Of a stretch of DNA of 64,000 nt, positions 34,347 through 42,999 are shown piece after piece. This DNA is from Sulfobacillus thermosulfidooxidans DSM 9293 (GTDB lineage: Bacteria; Bacillota; Sulfobacillia; Sulfobacillales; Sulfobacillaceae). Within the stretch, counting starts at the first letter, position 1, and each line of letters opens with the position of its first letter. The notes under the pieces are model-generated. The model was not told the DNA's origin. It searched no databases and saw only the letters and a program-made list of their open reading frames with translations. The DNA lies in assembly GCF_900176145.1 (NCBI RefSeq), contig NZ_FWWY01000001.1, positions 3,391,011 through 3,455,010 on the forward strand. Direction: 5' to 3'. The position numbers and the translations under genes are program-made.

Positions 34347-36331
34347 TATATCCCCTCTTCAATTCGCAATATGTGTGCATTATAACCATCTGGATGGAGT
34401 TCCACATAATTATATGGACCATTCCATGCATAACGCGCCCCCGTCAGCAAATCATGTACTACGTAATGGGCATCCTCATGAAGGCCCAACGCGTTCATAT
34501 CGAGTGCGGTCCATCCAGATTGAGTAAAGACCGGATCCAGGTTCACAACCATTAATAATCTCGAGTGGTACGCGGGATCTCGCTTGCTATAAACGAGAAG
34601 CTGTGGATTGTCAACGTGGTGGAATGTTAAAATGCCGTTATGCTGCAAAGCCAATTCCTGATGTCGTATGGCATTAACCTTTTTTATCACATCCTGAATG
34701 TTCGGTTGTTGTGAAAGATTCCAATGTCGGATCTCATATTTCTCCGAATGGTCGTATTCTTCACTCCCCCAAGACAAAGGTTGATGTTCTAATAACTCGT
34801 ATGCTGGGCCATAAATCCCATAATTCGGTGATAGTGTCGCAGCCAGAATAAAACGCACCGTAAAGGCGGCAGGGCGATCTGTCTGTAAAAATCCCGGGAG
34901 AATATCCGGAGTATTAGGCCAAAAATTTGGCCGGAAATATTGGTTTTTTTCGGTAAAGAATAGCTCACTCACATAATCGCGAAGTTCTTGAGCCGTGTTG
35001 CGCCAAGCAAAATAGGTATAGGATTGAGTAAATCCCACTTTAGACAATGCCTCCATTAACTTAGGACGAGTAAACGCCTCGGATAAAAATATGGTATCCG
35101 GAAAACGACTTTGCATCTGGGTTATGAACCATTCCCAAAACACTAAGGGCTTGGTGTGGGGATTATCGACTCGAAAAATTCGCACGCCACGTTCAGCCCA
35201 AAATTGAGTGATGTCAAGGAGAGCATTCCATAAATCTTGCCAGTCCGGGGTGTCAAAATTTAACGGAAAGACATCTTCATATTTTTTAGGCGGGTTCTCG
35301 GCATATTGGATGGTACCATCGGGAAAATGGCGAAACCATTGGGGGTGTTCTTTCACCCACGGGTGATCCGGAGAACATTGGAACGTTAAATCCATGGCCA
35401 GTTCCAACCCCAGGGCCCGAAGGGTTTGGTGGAAATGATCAAAATCAGTTAGGGTGCCTAATTGAGGATGAATGGCCATATGTCCGCCCTCTTCATTCCC
35501 AATGGCCCAGGGACTTCCGGGATCATCGGGGGAAGCGACTGTCTGATTATTGGCTCCCTTACGATGTTGGAGACCAATGGGATGAATCGGCGGCAAATAA
35601 ACCACATCAAATCCGAGATCGGCGATATAGGGAAGGAACTCTTCGCAGTCTCGCAATGTGCCATGCCCATTCTTTCGAGTCGGACACGAACGCGGAAAAA
35701 ATTCATACCAGGCGCTAAAACCTGCTCGTATCCGGTCCACACGCACCGGAAATCGGCGTGACTGACCAGCATGTTGTAAATCCGGCAACTTCCGCATCAT
35801 CTGTTCTAGTTGAGGATCTTGCATTAATAAAAGGCGCTGCTCCTTCTCTGAGGTCTCATCGAACCGGTGTAATAACCGGCGCAACGTCTCTAGAGCCTCC
35901 ACCACCTCGTCGCTTTTGCTCTTAGGCCCTTTCGCATAGAGAGCAATCCGCTGCCAAATTAGTTCTCTACCCATCAACAATTCAGCATCGATATCCTGTC
36001 CCAGAGCCCATTTCTTAACCAATCGATAACGCCAGGTGAGAAACTCGTCAACCCATCCTTCAATCCGATATTCATACAGCCCTATCTCTGTTAACGGAAA
36101 AACTGCGCGATATCGATCATTGTCTAACGGTTGTAAAGGGACATAGGACCATGGTCTATTCGGCAATATCCTCCATCCCAGCCGCCCTTGGACCACATCA
36201 TGTCCATCAGCGACTAAATCGGCTTCAACCGTAAGCTCCTCTCCCACAATACGTTTGATTGGAAACCGTCCTCCATCAATAACCGGCGTGACATGAAAAA
36301 TGTAGACCCGTTTGCGTCCGTCTTGATTCAT
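34346..36331 (-). CDS. glgE: Alpha-1,4-glucan:maltose-1-phosphate maltosyltransferase
   Basis: GlgE extends alpha-glucan with maltosyl units from maltose-1-phosphate. 661 residues, normal length: an N-terminal beta-sandwich and insertion domain to about 200, then the GH13 barrel with RIRAGFSAWYEFFPRS near 207, the nucleophile aspartate in IFRVDNPHTKP near 395 and the acid glutamate in IFLSEAFTRPKLM near 425. The distinct DNPHTKP motif separates GlgE from amylases. The ATG follows AGGAG by eight bases. The GH57 gene precedes it by 66 bases and treS-mak follows with a one-base overlap. Confidence 0.95.
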   Translation of the reverse strand: MNQDGRKRVYIFHVTPVIDGGRFPIKRIVGEELTVEADLVADGHDVVQGRLGWRILPNRPWSYVPLQPLDNDRYRAVFPLTEIGLYEYRIEGWVDEFLTWRYRLVKKWALGQDIDAELLMGRELIWQRIALYAKGPKSKSDEVVEALETLRRLLHRFDETSEKEQRLLLMQDPQLEQMMRKLPDLQHAGQSRRFPVRVDRIRAGFSAWYEFFPRSCPTRKNGHGTLRDCEEFLPYIADLGFDVVYLPPIHPIGLQHRKGANNQTVASPDDPGSPWAIGNEEGGHMAIHPQLGTLTDFDHFHQTLRALGLELAMDLTFQCSPDHPWVKEHPQWFRHFPDGTIQYAENPPKKYEDVFPLNFDTPDWQDLWNALLDITQFWAERGVRIFRVDNPHTKPLVFWEWFITQMQSRFPDTIFLSEAFTRPKLMEALSKVGFTQSYTYFAWRNTAQELRDYVSELFFTEKNQYFRPNFWPNTPDILPGFLQTDRPAAFTVRFILAATLSPNYGIYGPAYELLEHQPLSWGSEEYDHSEKYEIRHWNLSQQPNIQDVIKKVNAIRHQELALQHNGILTFHHVDNPQLLVYSKRDPAYHSRLLMVVNLDPVFTQSGWTALDMNALGLHEDAHYVVHDLLTGARYAWNGPYNYVELHPDGYNAHILRIEEGI

Positions 36332-36397
36332 TTGGTTCGCTCCTCATTGGTTGACACGTTAGGACCTGAATCTCAGTACCGTCCCATCAAGAATTCG

Positions 36398-38806
36398 TTA
36401 TCCCCGGCGAATCGCTAACAATTCATCTAGCTGGTTAATGTACTGTTCCCATTGTCTTTGTGTACCGCGATGTTCGGGACTCCATTGTACCGTTAACCGA
36501 AAAACCACCAATTGTGCTTCCTCTAAGTTAATGTGTAGGGACTCTTGCTTCGCGATTTGGACGGCCTCAATAAGAAATTGAAGACGTACGAGGTCCGTAG
36601 GATCTTGTGCCAACTCGCGACTCAATTTCTTGATAAACAGTTCATATTCGTAAGGTAAGTCAGACCAGTCACGCAGGAGATCCCACTCTCTAGCTTCTGA
36701 AAGCAGACGCCGTATTTCTGCAAAATCTACAGGGTCAGTGATTAATTGTTGATGAACCTGCTCACGAATTGAGATCCCTGCTGCATCGCGCAATATGGGC
36801 GGAATGGGCTGTCCCATATCTTTCAAGAACCGCATTAAGGATGCACTATGTTCATAAATATGACGGTTGTAGGTTAAGGCTTCTTGAAGGGCATTTTCCA
36901 CCAATTGATCCATGACTCGCTCTTGTTCATCCCGGAACAAGTGACGTAATGAATTCGTCTGTCCTTGAAAAAACTGATCAAGCAGACGAATCACTTCGGG
37001 AAACTCGGCTGCTTGAAAAGCCTGCGCAAGTTGCTGACGCATATTTTGGTACAACTCTGGTCCCCGGTATCCTCTGACGCCGGCAATGACATTATGATCT
37101 CCCAAATGAAGTACCCCATAATTAAAAGTTGCTCGATCCAGAGTAATTTGCGAAACAATTTGAACTTGTCCCACGGCCATTTTTACCGTGCCAGAACGCC
37201 ATAAAGCATCATCTTCCACGTGAACATCGTAGCAATAGATGCTACTCGTTTTTTCGCGTTCCGCCTGCGTTAATATGTGCATCATGCTATAGTGAAGCGC
37301 GACACGAGAGAGATTTACCATCCGATCCTTCACTGCAGTGACAAAGATTTGACGACCATCTTGAGAATCTTGATTGCTTCGAGCTTGTTCTAATAACCGC
37401 AAGAAAGACGATTCCATGGGCACATCGAATAGTCGCTCCGCCAACTGAATGGCTCTGGCTGCATACTTCATCACCTGAATAGCTTCCAAGCCTCCAATGT
37501 CATCAAAAAACCAGCCACAACTGGTATACATCAGCAACAGATGGCGGGATAATTCCATCAATTGCAATACATGGATGGTATCCTCTAAATCTAAGGCATG
37601 AATTTGATGATTGACAAGAAACTGCTTAATGGTATCGTGATGACGATGTAAAATCACCTCAATATAATCATTACGGGCTATCCACGGATCTTTCAACCAG
37701 CGAGGTGCCAAGGCTTCAATAAGCGGCGTCACCGTATCTCTAATATAATCGACGGCTTGGCGTAACGGGGTGCGCCATTTCTGATTCCATGTTGGATGCA
37801 ATCCCGTTTGACATCCACAATCACTGCGCCACCGTTCGATACCATGAGCACAGCTCCATGACGTGTTTTCGAAAATCTCCACTTTGCGCGTCGGCACATT
37901 GAACGACAAATACTCGCCATAATTGGTCAAACGTACGTCTGTGCGGTGATCTATCACGTCCAAAGCATAAGCAAGGGCCATCTCTCCGAATCGGTGATGA
38001 TGCCCATACGATTCGCCATCCGTGGCGATATGGACAAGTTGATTGGATGAAGATGAATCGGGTTTAAAACCTGCAATCAACCGTTCCGCAAAATACCGTC
38101 CATCGTTCAGCAAGCCTTCAAAAGCCACCGCTCGTGACAGAGCTGCATGATAAAAAAATACTGATATCGTTTGACCATTGGGGAGGTCTATCCGATAAGG
38201 TTGCGTGGTATCAATCGTTCCTCCTTCCACACTCACCCATTGCCCGTTGGGTTCCTTCACTCGCCAGGCTTGATCGGGGCTGAGAATCGTAAAGCGTATA
38301 CCGTGTTTGGATAACAGCTCCAGCGTTTCATAATCTACAGCAGTTTCTGCTAACCACATACCTTCTGGATAGCGATGGAAACGGTGCACAAAATCTTTGA
38401 TTCCCCAGATAATCTCGGTTTCTTTGTCCCGTGTCGATGCCAAAGGCATAATAATATGATTGTAGATTTGAGCAATCGCTGATCCATGCCCGCTAAAACG
38501 CTCTTGACTCATTCGATCCCCATCAAGTATAGCGTGGTAGGTGGCTGGTTGATGACGTTCGAGCCATGCCAATAATGTTGGTCCGAAATTAAAACTCATC
38601 CGCGAGTAGTTATTTACAACAGCTCGCAAGCGTCCATCTTCATCTAAAATGCGAGCATGACCGTTGGGTGCATAACATTCTTCTGTAATCCGTTGGTTCC
38701 AATCATGATAAGGCTTGGCCGATTCTTCACGCTCGACGCTATCGAGCCAAGGATTTTCCCGTGGTGGTTGGTAAAAGTGGCCATGGATGGTGATATACCG
38801 ATTAAT
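36398..38806 (-). CDS. GH57 family glycoside hydrolase with DUF3536 C-terminus, AUU start
   Basis: 802 residues if started at ATT (38806). The usual starts only allow a TTG at 38629, which would drop 59 conserved residues including IHGHFYQPPRENPWL, the H-x-H opening strand of GH57. In this frame a TGA lies nine bases before the ATT, so no ATG, GTG or TTG is available; GGGGTGA lies six bases upstream of the ATT. The predicted catalytic glutamate is in MWLAETAVDYET and the aspartate in ATDGESYGHHH. The C-terminal half is DUF3536-like. Related proteins accompany GlgE pathway genes; the exact glucan reaction is unknown. Confidence 0.8.
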   Translation of the reverse strand: MNRYITIHGHFYQPPRENPWLDSVEREESAKPYHDWNQRITEECYAPNGHARILDEDGRLRAVVNNYSRMSFNFGPTLLAWLERHQPATYHAILDGDRMSQERFSGHGSAIAQIYNHIIMPLASTRDKETEIIWGIKDFVHRFHRYPEGMWLAETAVDYETLELLSKHGIRFTILSPDQAWRVKEPNGQWVSVEGGTIDTTQPYRIDLPNGQTISVFFYHAALSRAVAFEGLLNDGRYFAERLIAGFKPDSSSSNQLVHIATDGESYGHHHRFGEMALAYALDVIDHRTDVRLTNYGEYLSFNVPTRKVEIFENTSWSCAHGIERWRSDCGCQTGLHPTWNQKWRTPLRQAVDYIRDTVTPLIEALAPRWLKDPWIARNDYIEVILHRHHDTIKQFLVNHQIHALDLEDTIHVLQLMELSRHLLLMYTSCGWFFDDIGGLEAIQVMKYAARAIQLAERLFDVPMESSFLRLLEQARSNQDSQDGRQIFVTAVKDRMVNLSRVALHYSMMHILTQAEREKTSSIYCYDVHVEDDALWRSGTVKMAVGQVQIVSQITLDRATFNYGVLHLGDHNVIAGVRGYRGPELYQNMRQQLAQAFQAAEFPEVIRLLDQFFQGQTNSLRHLFRDEQERVMDQLVENALQEALTYNRHIYEHSASLMRFLKDMGQPIPPILRDAAGISIREQVHQQLITDPVDFAEIRRLLSEAREWDLLRDWSDLPYEYELFIKKLSRELAQDPTDLVRLQFLIEAVQIAKQESLHINLEEAQLVVFRLTVQWSPEHRGTQRQWEQYINQLDELLAIRRG

Positions 38807-38875
38807 GCCGTGTCACCCCGATCTTCTCAATCGCTAACTGATAAGCAATCTTTATCGCTAATGGTATCACAGCTT

Positions 38876-40228
38876 TTACGCCAATGATTCTATCCAGTTC
38901 TTAATAGCCGGAATATTAGAAGGAAAGTAAAGGTGAGCATATCCTGCTAAAACATTGGAGGATGCATAACCTGCTAGGTGCTCACCGCTACGTCCTTCTA
39001 ATTTGTAAGCAGGCGAAGAGCCTGAAAATACGGAATACGAATAATGAAATTCATGCCCGCGAAATACCGTTCTTTCAGGAAAGTGCGTATGGGACAACAT
39101 CGTAATTGTGCGGTAACCAACCGCTTGCAAGCGTTTGTGCATCAGGACTCTATGGGGGATAAGGCCGACCATGGGATGCTGGTGTCCCGATTGGTCCACC
39201 AATTGTTGGCTTAAAAACATATATCCTCCACATTCGGCTAATGTCGGGAGTCCTGCGACAATACGATTATAATAATGTTGAAGTAGATCCCCATTAGCAC
39301 TTAATTGCCGCGCAAATTCTTCCGGAAATCCCCCGCCGATATAGAGCGCATCGGCATTGTCTGGGATCTTCTCTCCTGCAAGTGGACTAAAAAACACAAG
39401 TTGAGCTCCTAACTCCTGTAATAGCTCCAAATTTTGAGGATAATAAAAATTAAAGGCTTGATCTGACGCTACGGCAATGGTTGGATGCGATCCGAGAGAA
39501 TATGGTGCAGGTCTCGGTGGAATATCGATAGACGGTGCTTGGAGACTTAATTGAAAAATACCATCGAGATCGAGTTGCTGAGTCAGATCATCACTAAGAC
39601 GATCAATCATATTCTGGGTTTGTGCATTCTCTCCAGCCGGCAAAATGCCTAATTGGCGATGCTCAATCTCGAGATGTTCATGATAAGGCAAAAAGCCAAA
39701 ACACGAAAGCCCTGTTTCCTTTTCAATGGCCACACGAAGCAAATCATAATGGCGTAGCGATTTGACCCGAGTTATTATTACCCCTTTAAGATAATCGGGA
39801 GATGCAAATTGTTGAAACCCTAGAACGACAGCAGCCAGACTTCGTGCACTATGTTGGCCATTCAATATGAGCAGAACCGGCGCATGTAAAAGTGCCGCCA
39901 CATGATATGTACTAGCTTCGTTGCTTAAAGGATCTTGTCCATCAAAATATCCCATGACCCCTTCGATAATGGCGATATCGGCACCTGTCATCCCCTTAAC
40001 AAAACTGTTGAGGACATCCTCCGGACGAGGTTCCATCCAGGCATCAAGATTTCTGCCTCTTCGGCCAGTCGCCCATTCATAGTAACTAGGATCAATATAA
40101 TCCGGTCCCACTTTAAATCCTTGCACCCGAACGCCACGTTTGCGAAATGCCGCCATTAATGCTAAGGAAACAATCGTTTTCCCTTCACCACTACTGGGTG
40201 CGGTGATAACGATACGAGGAAATTCCAA
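38876..40228 (-). CDS. cobB: Cobyrinic acid a,c-diamide synthase
   Basis: CobB/CbiA amidates carboxylates a and c of cobyrinate (or hydrogenobyrinate) using glutamine and ATP. 450 residues: an N-terminal P-loop-like ITAPSSGEGKTIVSLAL, GFKVGPDYIDPSYY near 38 and IIEGVMGYFDG near 88, then a class I glutaminase-like domain with the cysteine in TLAECGGYMFLSQ near 328 and the histidine in EFHYSY near 390. The start is a TTG with a modest GGCAGG site. No other cobalamin gene is nearby, so it is either an orphan or part of a dispersed pathway. It lies 69 bases upstream of the GH57 gene. Confidence 0.88.
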   Translation of the reverse strand: MEFPRIVITAPSSGEGKTIVSLALMAAFRKRGVRVQGFKVGPDYIDPSYYEWATGRRGRNLDAWMEPRPEDVLNSFVKGMTGADIAIIEGVMGYFDGQDPLSNEASTYHVAALLHAPVLLILNGQHSARSLAAVVLGFQQFASPDYLKGVIITRVKSLRHYDLLRVAIEKETGLSCFGFLPYHEHLEIEHRQLGILPAGENAQTQNMIDRLSDDLTQQLDLDGIFQLSLQAPSIDIPPRPAPYSLGSHPTIAVASDQAFNFYYPQNLELLQELGAQLVFFSPLAGEKIPDNADALYIGGGFPEEFARQLSANGDLLQHYYNRIVAGLPTLAECGGYMFLSQQLVDQSGHQHPMVGLIPHRVLMHKRLQAVGYRTITMLSHTHFPERTVFRGHEFHYSYSVFSGSSPAYKLEGRSGEHLAGYASSNVLAGYAHLYFPSNIPAIKNWIESLA

Positions 40229-40515
40229 GACGAGTCTGCCTGCCTTTCACAATATATCGGGGTCTTGCAGCAAAGCCTTAAGAGAATATTCTTGGATAAA
40301 GAATGGCAGTTAAGAGGAGAAGCTTATTCATGAACCACCACCTGCGATAACGTCACGAGTGCGTGCCATCATACCCATAACAAGAGCGCTCTAACACGTG
40401 GATGGTATTTTACGCTATCACAGGACACATCACGACACACGAAACCATATGAGAGCCATCGATTCCCCTTGGTCATATTCCAAGGTCTCTGTTCCCTTTC
40501 CGCCATCCATGATAA

Positions 40516-41175
40516 TTAGTTTACCATCATAACGGTTCCGGATGGTGGCGGATTATGAATCATGTCCCATAGCGTTTCTGCGACATCTTGGGGCTCAACC
40601 CATTTTTTACTCGCGCTCTGTTGGATTAGCCGAGATTTTTGCTCCTCGGTTAAAGACCTAGCCCACCGCGTCGCAACCCACCCTGGCGACAGCACATAAA
40701 CCCGGATTTTTGGCATCACCGACTTAGCAAAACTTGCACTGAAACCTAAAATAGCCGCTTTAGCGGTACCATATAGCGATGCCGAATCCCCTGGCGCTCC
40801 ACTAAGGGCTTCGTCCCACGCCACATTGATAAGCATTCCCGTATTATGAAGGTAGGGAATAACCGCCCGGCTACATTTTATGGTTCCTAAAACGTCGACA
40901 TCCCATAACTCTTGCAGGCGTTCGAAATACGGTTTCTTTCGATTGTCTCCGCTTAATATGTCAGCTCCCGCAAGATTGATCCATACATCATAACCGTTCG
41001 GTGAGGCCTCGCCAATACGCTGAGAGATCGCGGGTTCGTCCATCGTCACATCGAGAGGATATTGATGAGGACCGGGCTGGCGTGCGAACCCAATAATGTC
41101 TACGCCTCGTCTCCCAAAGAGCTCGTTAACTGCTTGCCCGATGCCGCCAGTGATTCCGGTGACTCCAACACGCAA
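40516..41175 (-). CDS. Short-chain dehydrogenase/reductase
   Basis: 219 residues with the classical SDR layout: cofactor loop TGITGGIGQ at 6-14, NLAGAD near 68, and the catalytic Y-x3-K in SLYGTAKAAILGF near 135. Substrate unknown. The TTG at 41175 is 12 bases from GGAAAGGA, long for a ribosome site; an in-frame ATA three bases earlier would be nine bases away. The gap to cobB (40229-40515) contains no gene or known riboswitch that I can see. Confidence 0.8.
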   Translation of the reverse strand: MRVGVTGITGGIGQAVNELFGRRGVDIIGFARQPGPHQYPLDVTMDEPAISQRIGEASPNGYDVWINLAGADILSGDNRKKPYFERLQELWDVDVLGTIKCSRAVIPYLHNTGMLINVAWDEALSGAPGDSASLYGTAKAAILGFSASFAKSVMPKIRVYVLSPGWVATRWARSLTEEQKSRLIQQSASKKWVEPQDVAETLWDMIHNPPPSGTVMMVN

Positions 41176-41208
41176 TATTGTCTACATTCCTTTCCACGAT
41201 AATATGTG

Positions 41209-41237
41209 TTGACAAAAATTCAGATAAATGTTAAAGT
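41209..41237 (+). promoter_or_regulatory. Promoter of the orphan structured RNA
   Basis: A perfect TTGACA (41209-41214), 17-base spacer and TAAAGT (41232-41237). It points away from the SDR gene and toward the hairpin-rich region. Confidence 0.65.
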
Positions 41238-41243
41238 TGTCAA

Positions 41244-41381
41244 CGTGGGACGCACCATTAGGATTGAGGGGTGCCAGAGAATCGGCTGAGGGATCGGATT
41301 CTCATGGATATGGCTTCATCTCGAAGCCATATATATTTGTTTTAATACAATTTTTAAAGGACGGTTAACCCGCCCTTTTTT
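41244..41381 (+). ncRNA. Orphan structured RNA of about 140 nt
   Basis: A promoter with consensus -35 leads into three successive hairpins and an intrinsic terminator, with no reading frame. Stems are GCACC/GGTGC (41252-41256 with 41270-41274), GAGAATC/GATTCTC (41277-41283 with 41297-41303) and ATATGGCTTC/GAAGCCATAT (41308-41317 with 41323-41332). The terminator ends ten bases before the convergent zinc-ribbon gene, so no downstream gene is controlled in cis on this strand. The GGGGTGCC and GGCTGAGG segments recall a TPP riboswitch, but the second half of that aptamer is absent. It is probably a trans-acting or protein-binding RNA. Family unknown. Confidence 0.55.
41356..41381 (+). terminator. 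Intrinsic terminator of the orphan RNA
   Basis: AAAGGACGG and CCGCCCTTT pair with one mismatch around the loop TTAAC and run into TTTTTT. Confidence 0.75.
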
Positions 41382-41390
41382 ATTTCTTCG

Positions 41391-41564
41391 TTATATCTGG
41401 TGAGGCGCTAAAGGGTGTTGAAACCGTGCCAACATATTGGACACATCTTGCCACGAGGTGGCTTTAAATCGACATTTTGGATATTGGGAACAAACAATAT
41501 GAGTATTTCCATCGGGAGCTTGCCATTCTGCTAAAATGCCTTCTTGGCACAACGGACATCGCAT
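41391..41564 (-). CDS. 57-residue zinc-ribbon protein
   Basis: A short frame encodes MRCPLCQEGILAEWQAPDG at the start and IVCSQYPKCRFKA near 24-36. The four cysteines, C-x2-C and C-x5-C, match the C4 zinc fingers of the topoisomerase I C-terminus (zf-C4_Topoisom), where the second pair reads C-S-N-Y-P-x-C. It is therefore likely a free-standing nucleic-acid-binding finger. A G-rich GGGGG tract lies upstream of the ATG (a GTG directly precedes it). It ends ten bases from the terminator of the orphan RNA. Confidence 0.6.
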   Translation of the reverse strand: MRCPLCQEGILAEWQAPDGNTHIVCSQYPKCRFKATSWQDVSNMLARFQHPLAPHQI

Positions 41565-41699
41565 CACGTATCCCCCCTAAAAATCTAACATTTGCCGACG
41601 CAAGTACGCACGAAACCTGTCTTTATTATACCGAAAATGATCATAAAAATCACAAACCAAGGAAGAGTTGTAATGTGAATTGTTGTTCCCCATAGGTAT

Positions 41700-42806
41700 T
41701 TAATCGATAGGCGGAGTCGGTTGAGACGGGAGAACAACTTTTTCTCGCCATACGCGGACCCCTGCAACCCATGCTGCAACGAGAATGCCAGCGATGGGTA
41801 CAGCAAATAGCGCGCCTAAAATCCCTCTAAGCGATGCGCCAATCATTAACGCCAACACAGAAATCACAGGATGGACACCGACTTGACTACGAATGATTTT
41901 GGGACCCAAAATTTGAGATTCTAACAGATGAGCCGCAGCTAACAACACCAAAACCTCGGGAATTTGGACCCAAGGATGATTAAAGAGCGCTAATAACACA
42001 GGCAAAATTGCCCCCAGCACAGGACCTAACAACGGAATCAGTTCCATCACAGCCGCAAAAACGCCAATCACAAGCGGATACGGCAATCCGATAAGCCATG
42101 TACCAAAACCAAAAGCCGTCCCCACAATCAGTGATAAGGCCATTTGCCCACGCACATATCCTCCAATAACGCGGGATAATGTGTGCTCGACCGCTAAAAG
42201 CCCTTCGCGTTGGTGGTGAGGGATCAGGCGCAATACAGCGGCTTGAATCCGATTGGCATCTAATAGGAGGTAGACCGTAATAAATATCGTGATGGCACCA
42301 TCGACAATGCTATCAATCAAATGGGTGACAAAGGTTACGGTTTGAGTGACTAAAAACGTCGATACTTGACCTAGACTACTAAATATGCGGCTTTCTACCT
42401 GTAAAATATTGACTTGGATACCCGTATGCCGAAACCATGCCATTAAACCGGGGGTCGTTTGCGTTAATGTCTGAACTTCATTAGGAAGTTTGGCGACTAA
42501 TGTGGCAAGCTGCCCAGCAATAACCGTCACTAATAAAATGCCCCCAACCACAAAAATCACCACAGCCCCTAATACCACAACGAGCACAGCCAAAGGCCGG
42601 TTCCAATAGAGTGCCAGCCGATCCACCATAGGGCTCAGAGTAATTTCAAACATCCCCGCCATCATCAGTACAACAACCACATTGCCCAGACGACTAAGAA
42701 CCCACCACAAGGCCATCAAGACAATACCGGTTCCGAGGACTACCACTACCGCGTCCCGTCCGATAGCTAAACGTGCGGCCCATTTTCCTGAGTCATTTCC
42801 GTTCAT
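41700..42806 (-). CDS. AI-2E family (UPF0118) membrane transporter
   Basis: 368 residues with about eight helices and the large soluble loop (about 100-200) typical of PF01594. The C-terminal core has GYVRGQMALSLIVGTAFGFG near 215, GVFAAVMELIPLLGPVLGAI near 250 and ESQILGPKIIRSQVGVHPV near 300, all family landmarks. Members include the E. coli TqsA exporter and sodium/proton antiporters; the substrate here is unknown. The ATG at 42806 is preferred over the one at 42818, which contains the GAGGAG ribosome site. Confidence 0.85.
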   Translation of the reverse strand: MNGNDSGKWAARLAIGRDAVVVVLGTGIVLMALWWVLSRLGNVVVVLMMAGMFEITLSPMVDRLALYWNRPLAVLVVVLGAVVIFVVGGILLVTVIAGQLATLVAKLPNEVQTLTQTTPGLMAWFRHTGIQVNILQVESRIFSSLGQVSTFLVTQTVTFVTHLIDSIVDGAITIFITVYLLLDANRIQAAVLRLIPHHQREGLLAVEHTLSRVIGGYVRGQMALSLIVGTAFGFGTWLIGLPYPLVIGVFAAVMELIPLLGPVLGAILPVLLALFNHPWVQIPEVLVLLAAAHLLESQILGPKIIRSQVGVHPVISVLALMIGASLRGILGALFAVPIAGILVAAWVAGVRVWREKVVLPSQPTPPID

Positions 42807-42940
42807 GACGCTCCTCATTTCTACCGGCCAACAAATTTCCCGCTCTCTTAAGTTTTATTCTATAGGCTACCCGCGCTTGCCGTCCACTAACCCCGTAGCC
42901 AACAGAATTCATCCGCTTTTCCTCTAGTTATTCGTATTGT

Positions 42941-42949
42941 TGGTATACT
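42941..42949 (+). promoter_or_regulatory. Extended -10 promoter of the MurJ-like gene
   Basis: TGG-TATACT without a clear -35. A start near 42956 gives a leader of about 44 bases to the proposed CUG codon. Confidence 0.45.
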
Positions 42950-42999
42950 AAAATGTAATTTCGGACGGTATTGGCCCTAATCTGGAAGGCGGGATAACA

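Noticed and set aside
38629-38806. Frameshift as the explanation for the missing GH57 N-terminus
   Set aside because: The upstream residues are in the same frame as the body of the gene with no shift needed; only the start codon is unusual.
41268-41303. TPP riboswitch-like bases GGGGTGCC and GGCTGAGG
   Set aside because: The remainder of the thi-box (CTGATCTGGATAATGCC-like half) is missing and there is no thiamin gene downstream.
41477-41695. 72-codon plus-strand open frame
   Set aside because: Overlaps the zinc-ribbon gene on the other strand, whose cysteine pattern is far more convincing.
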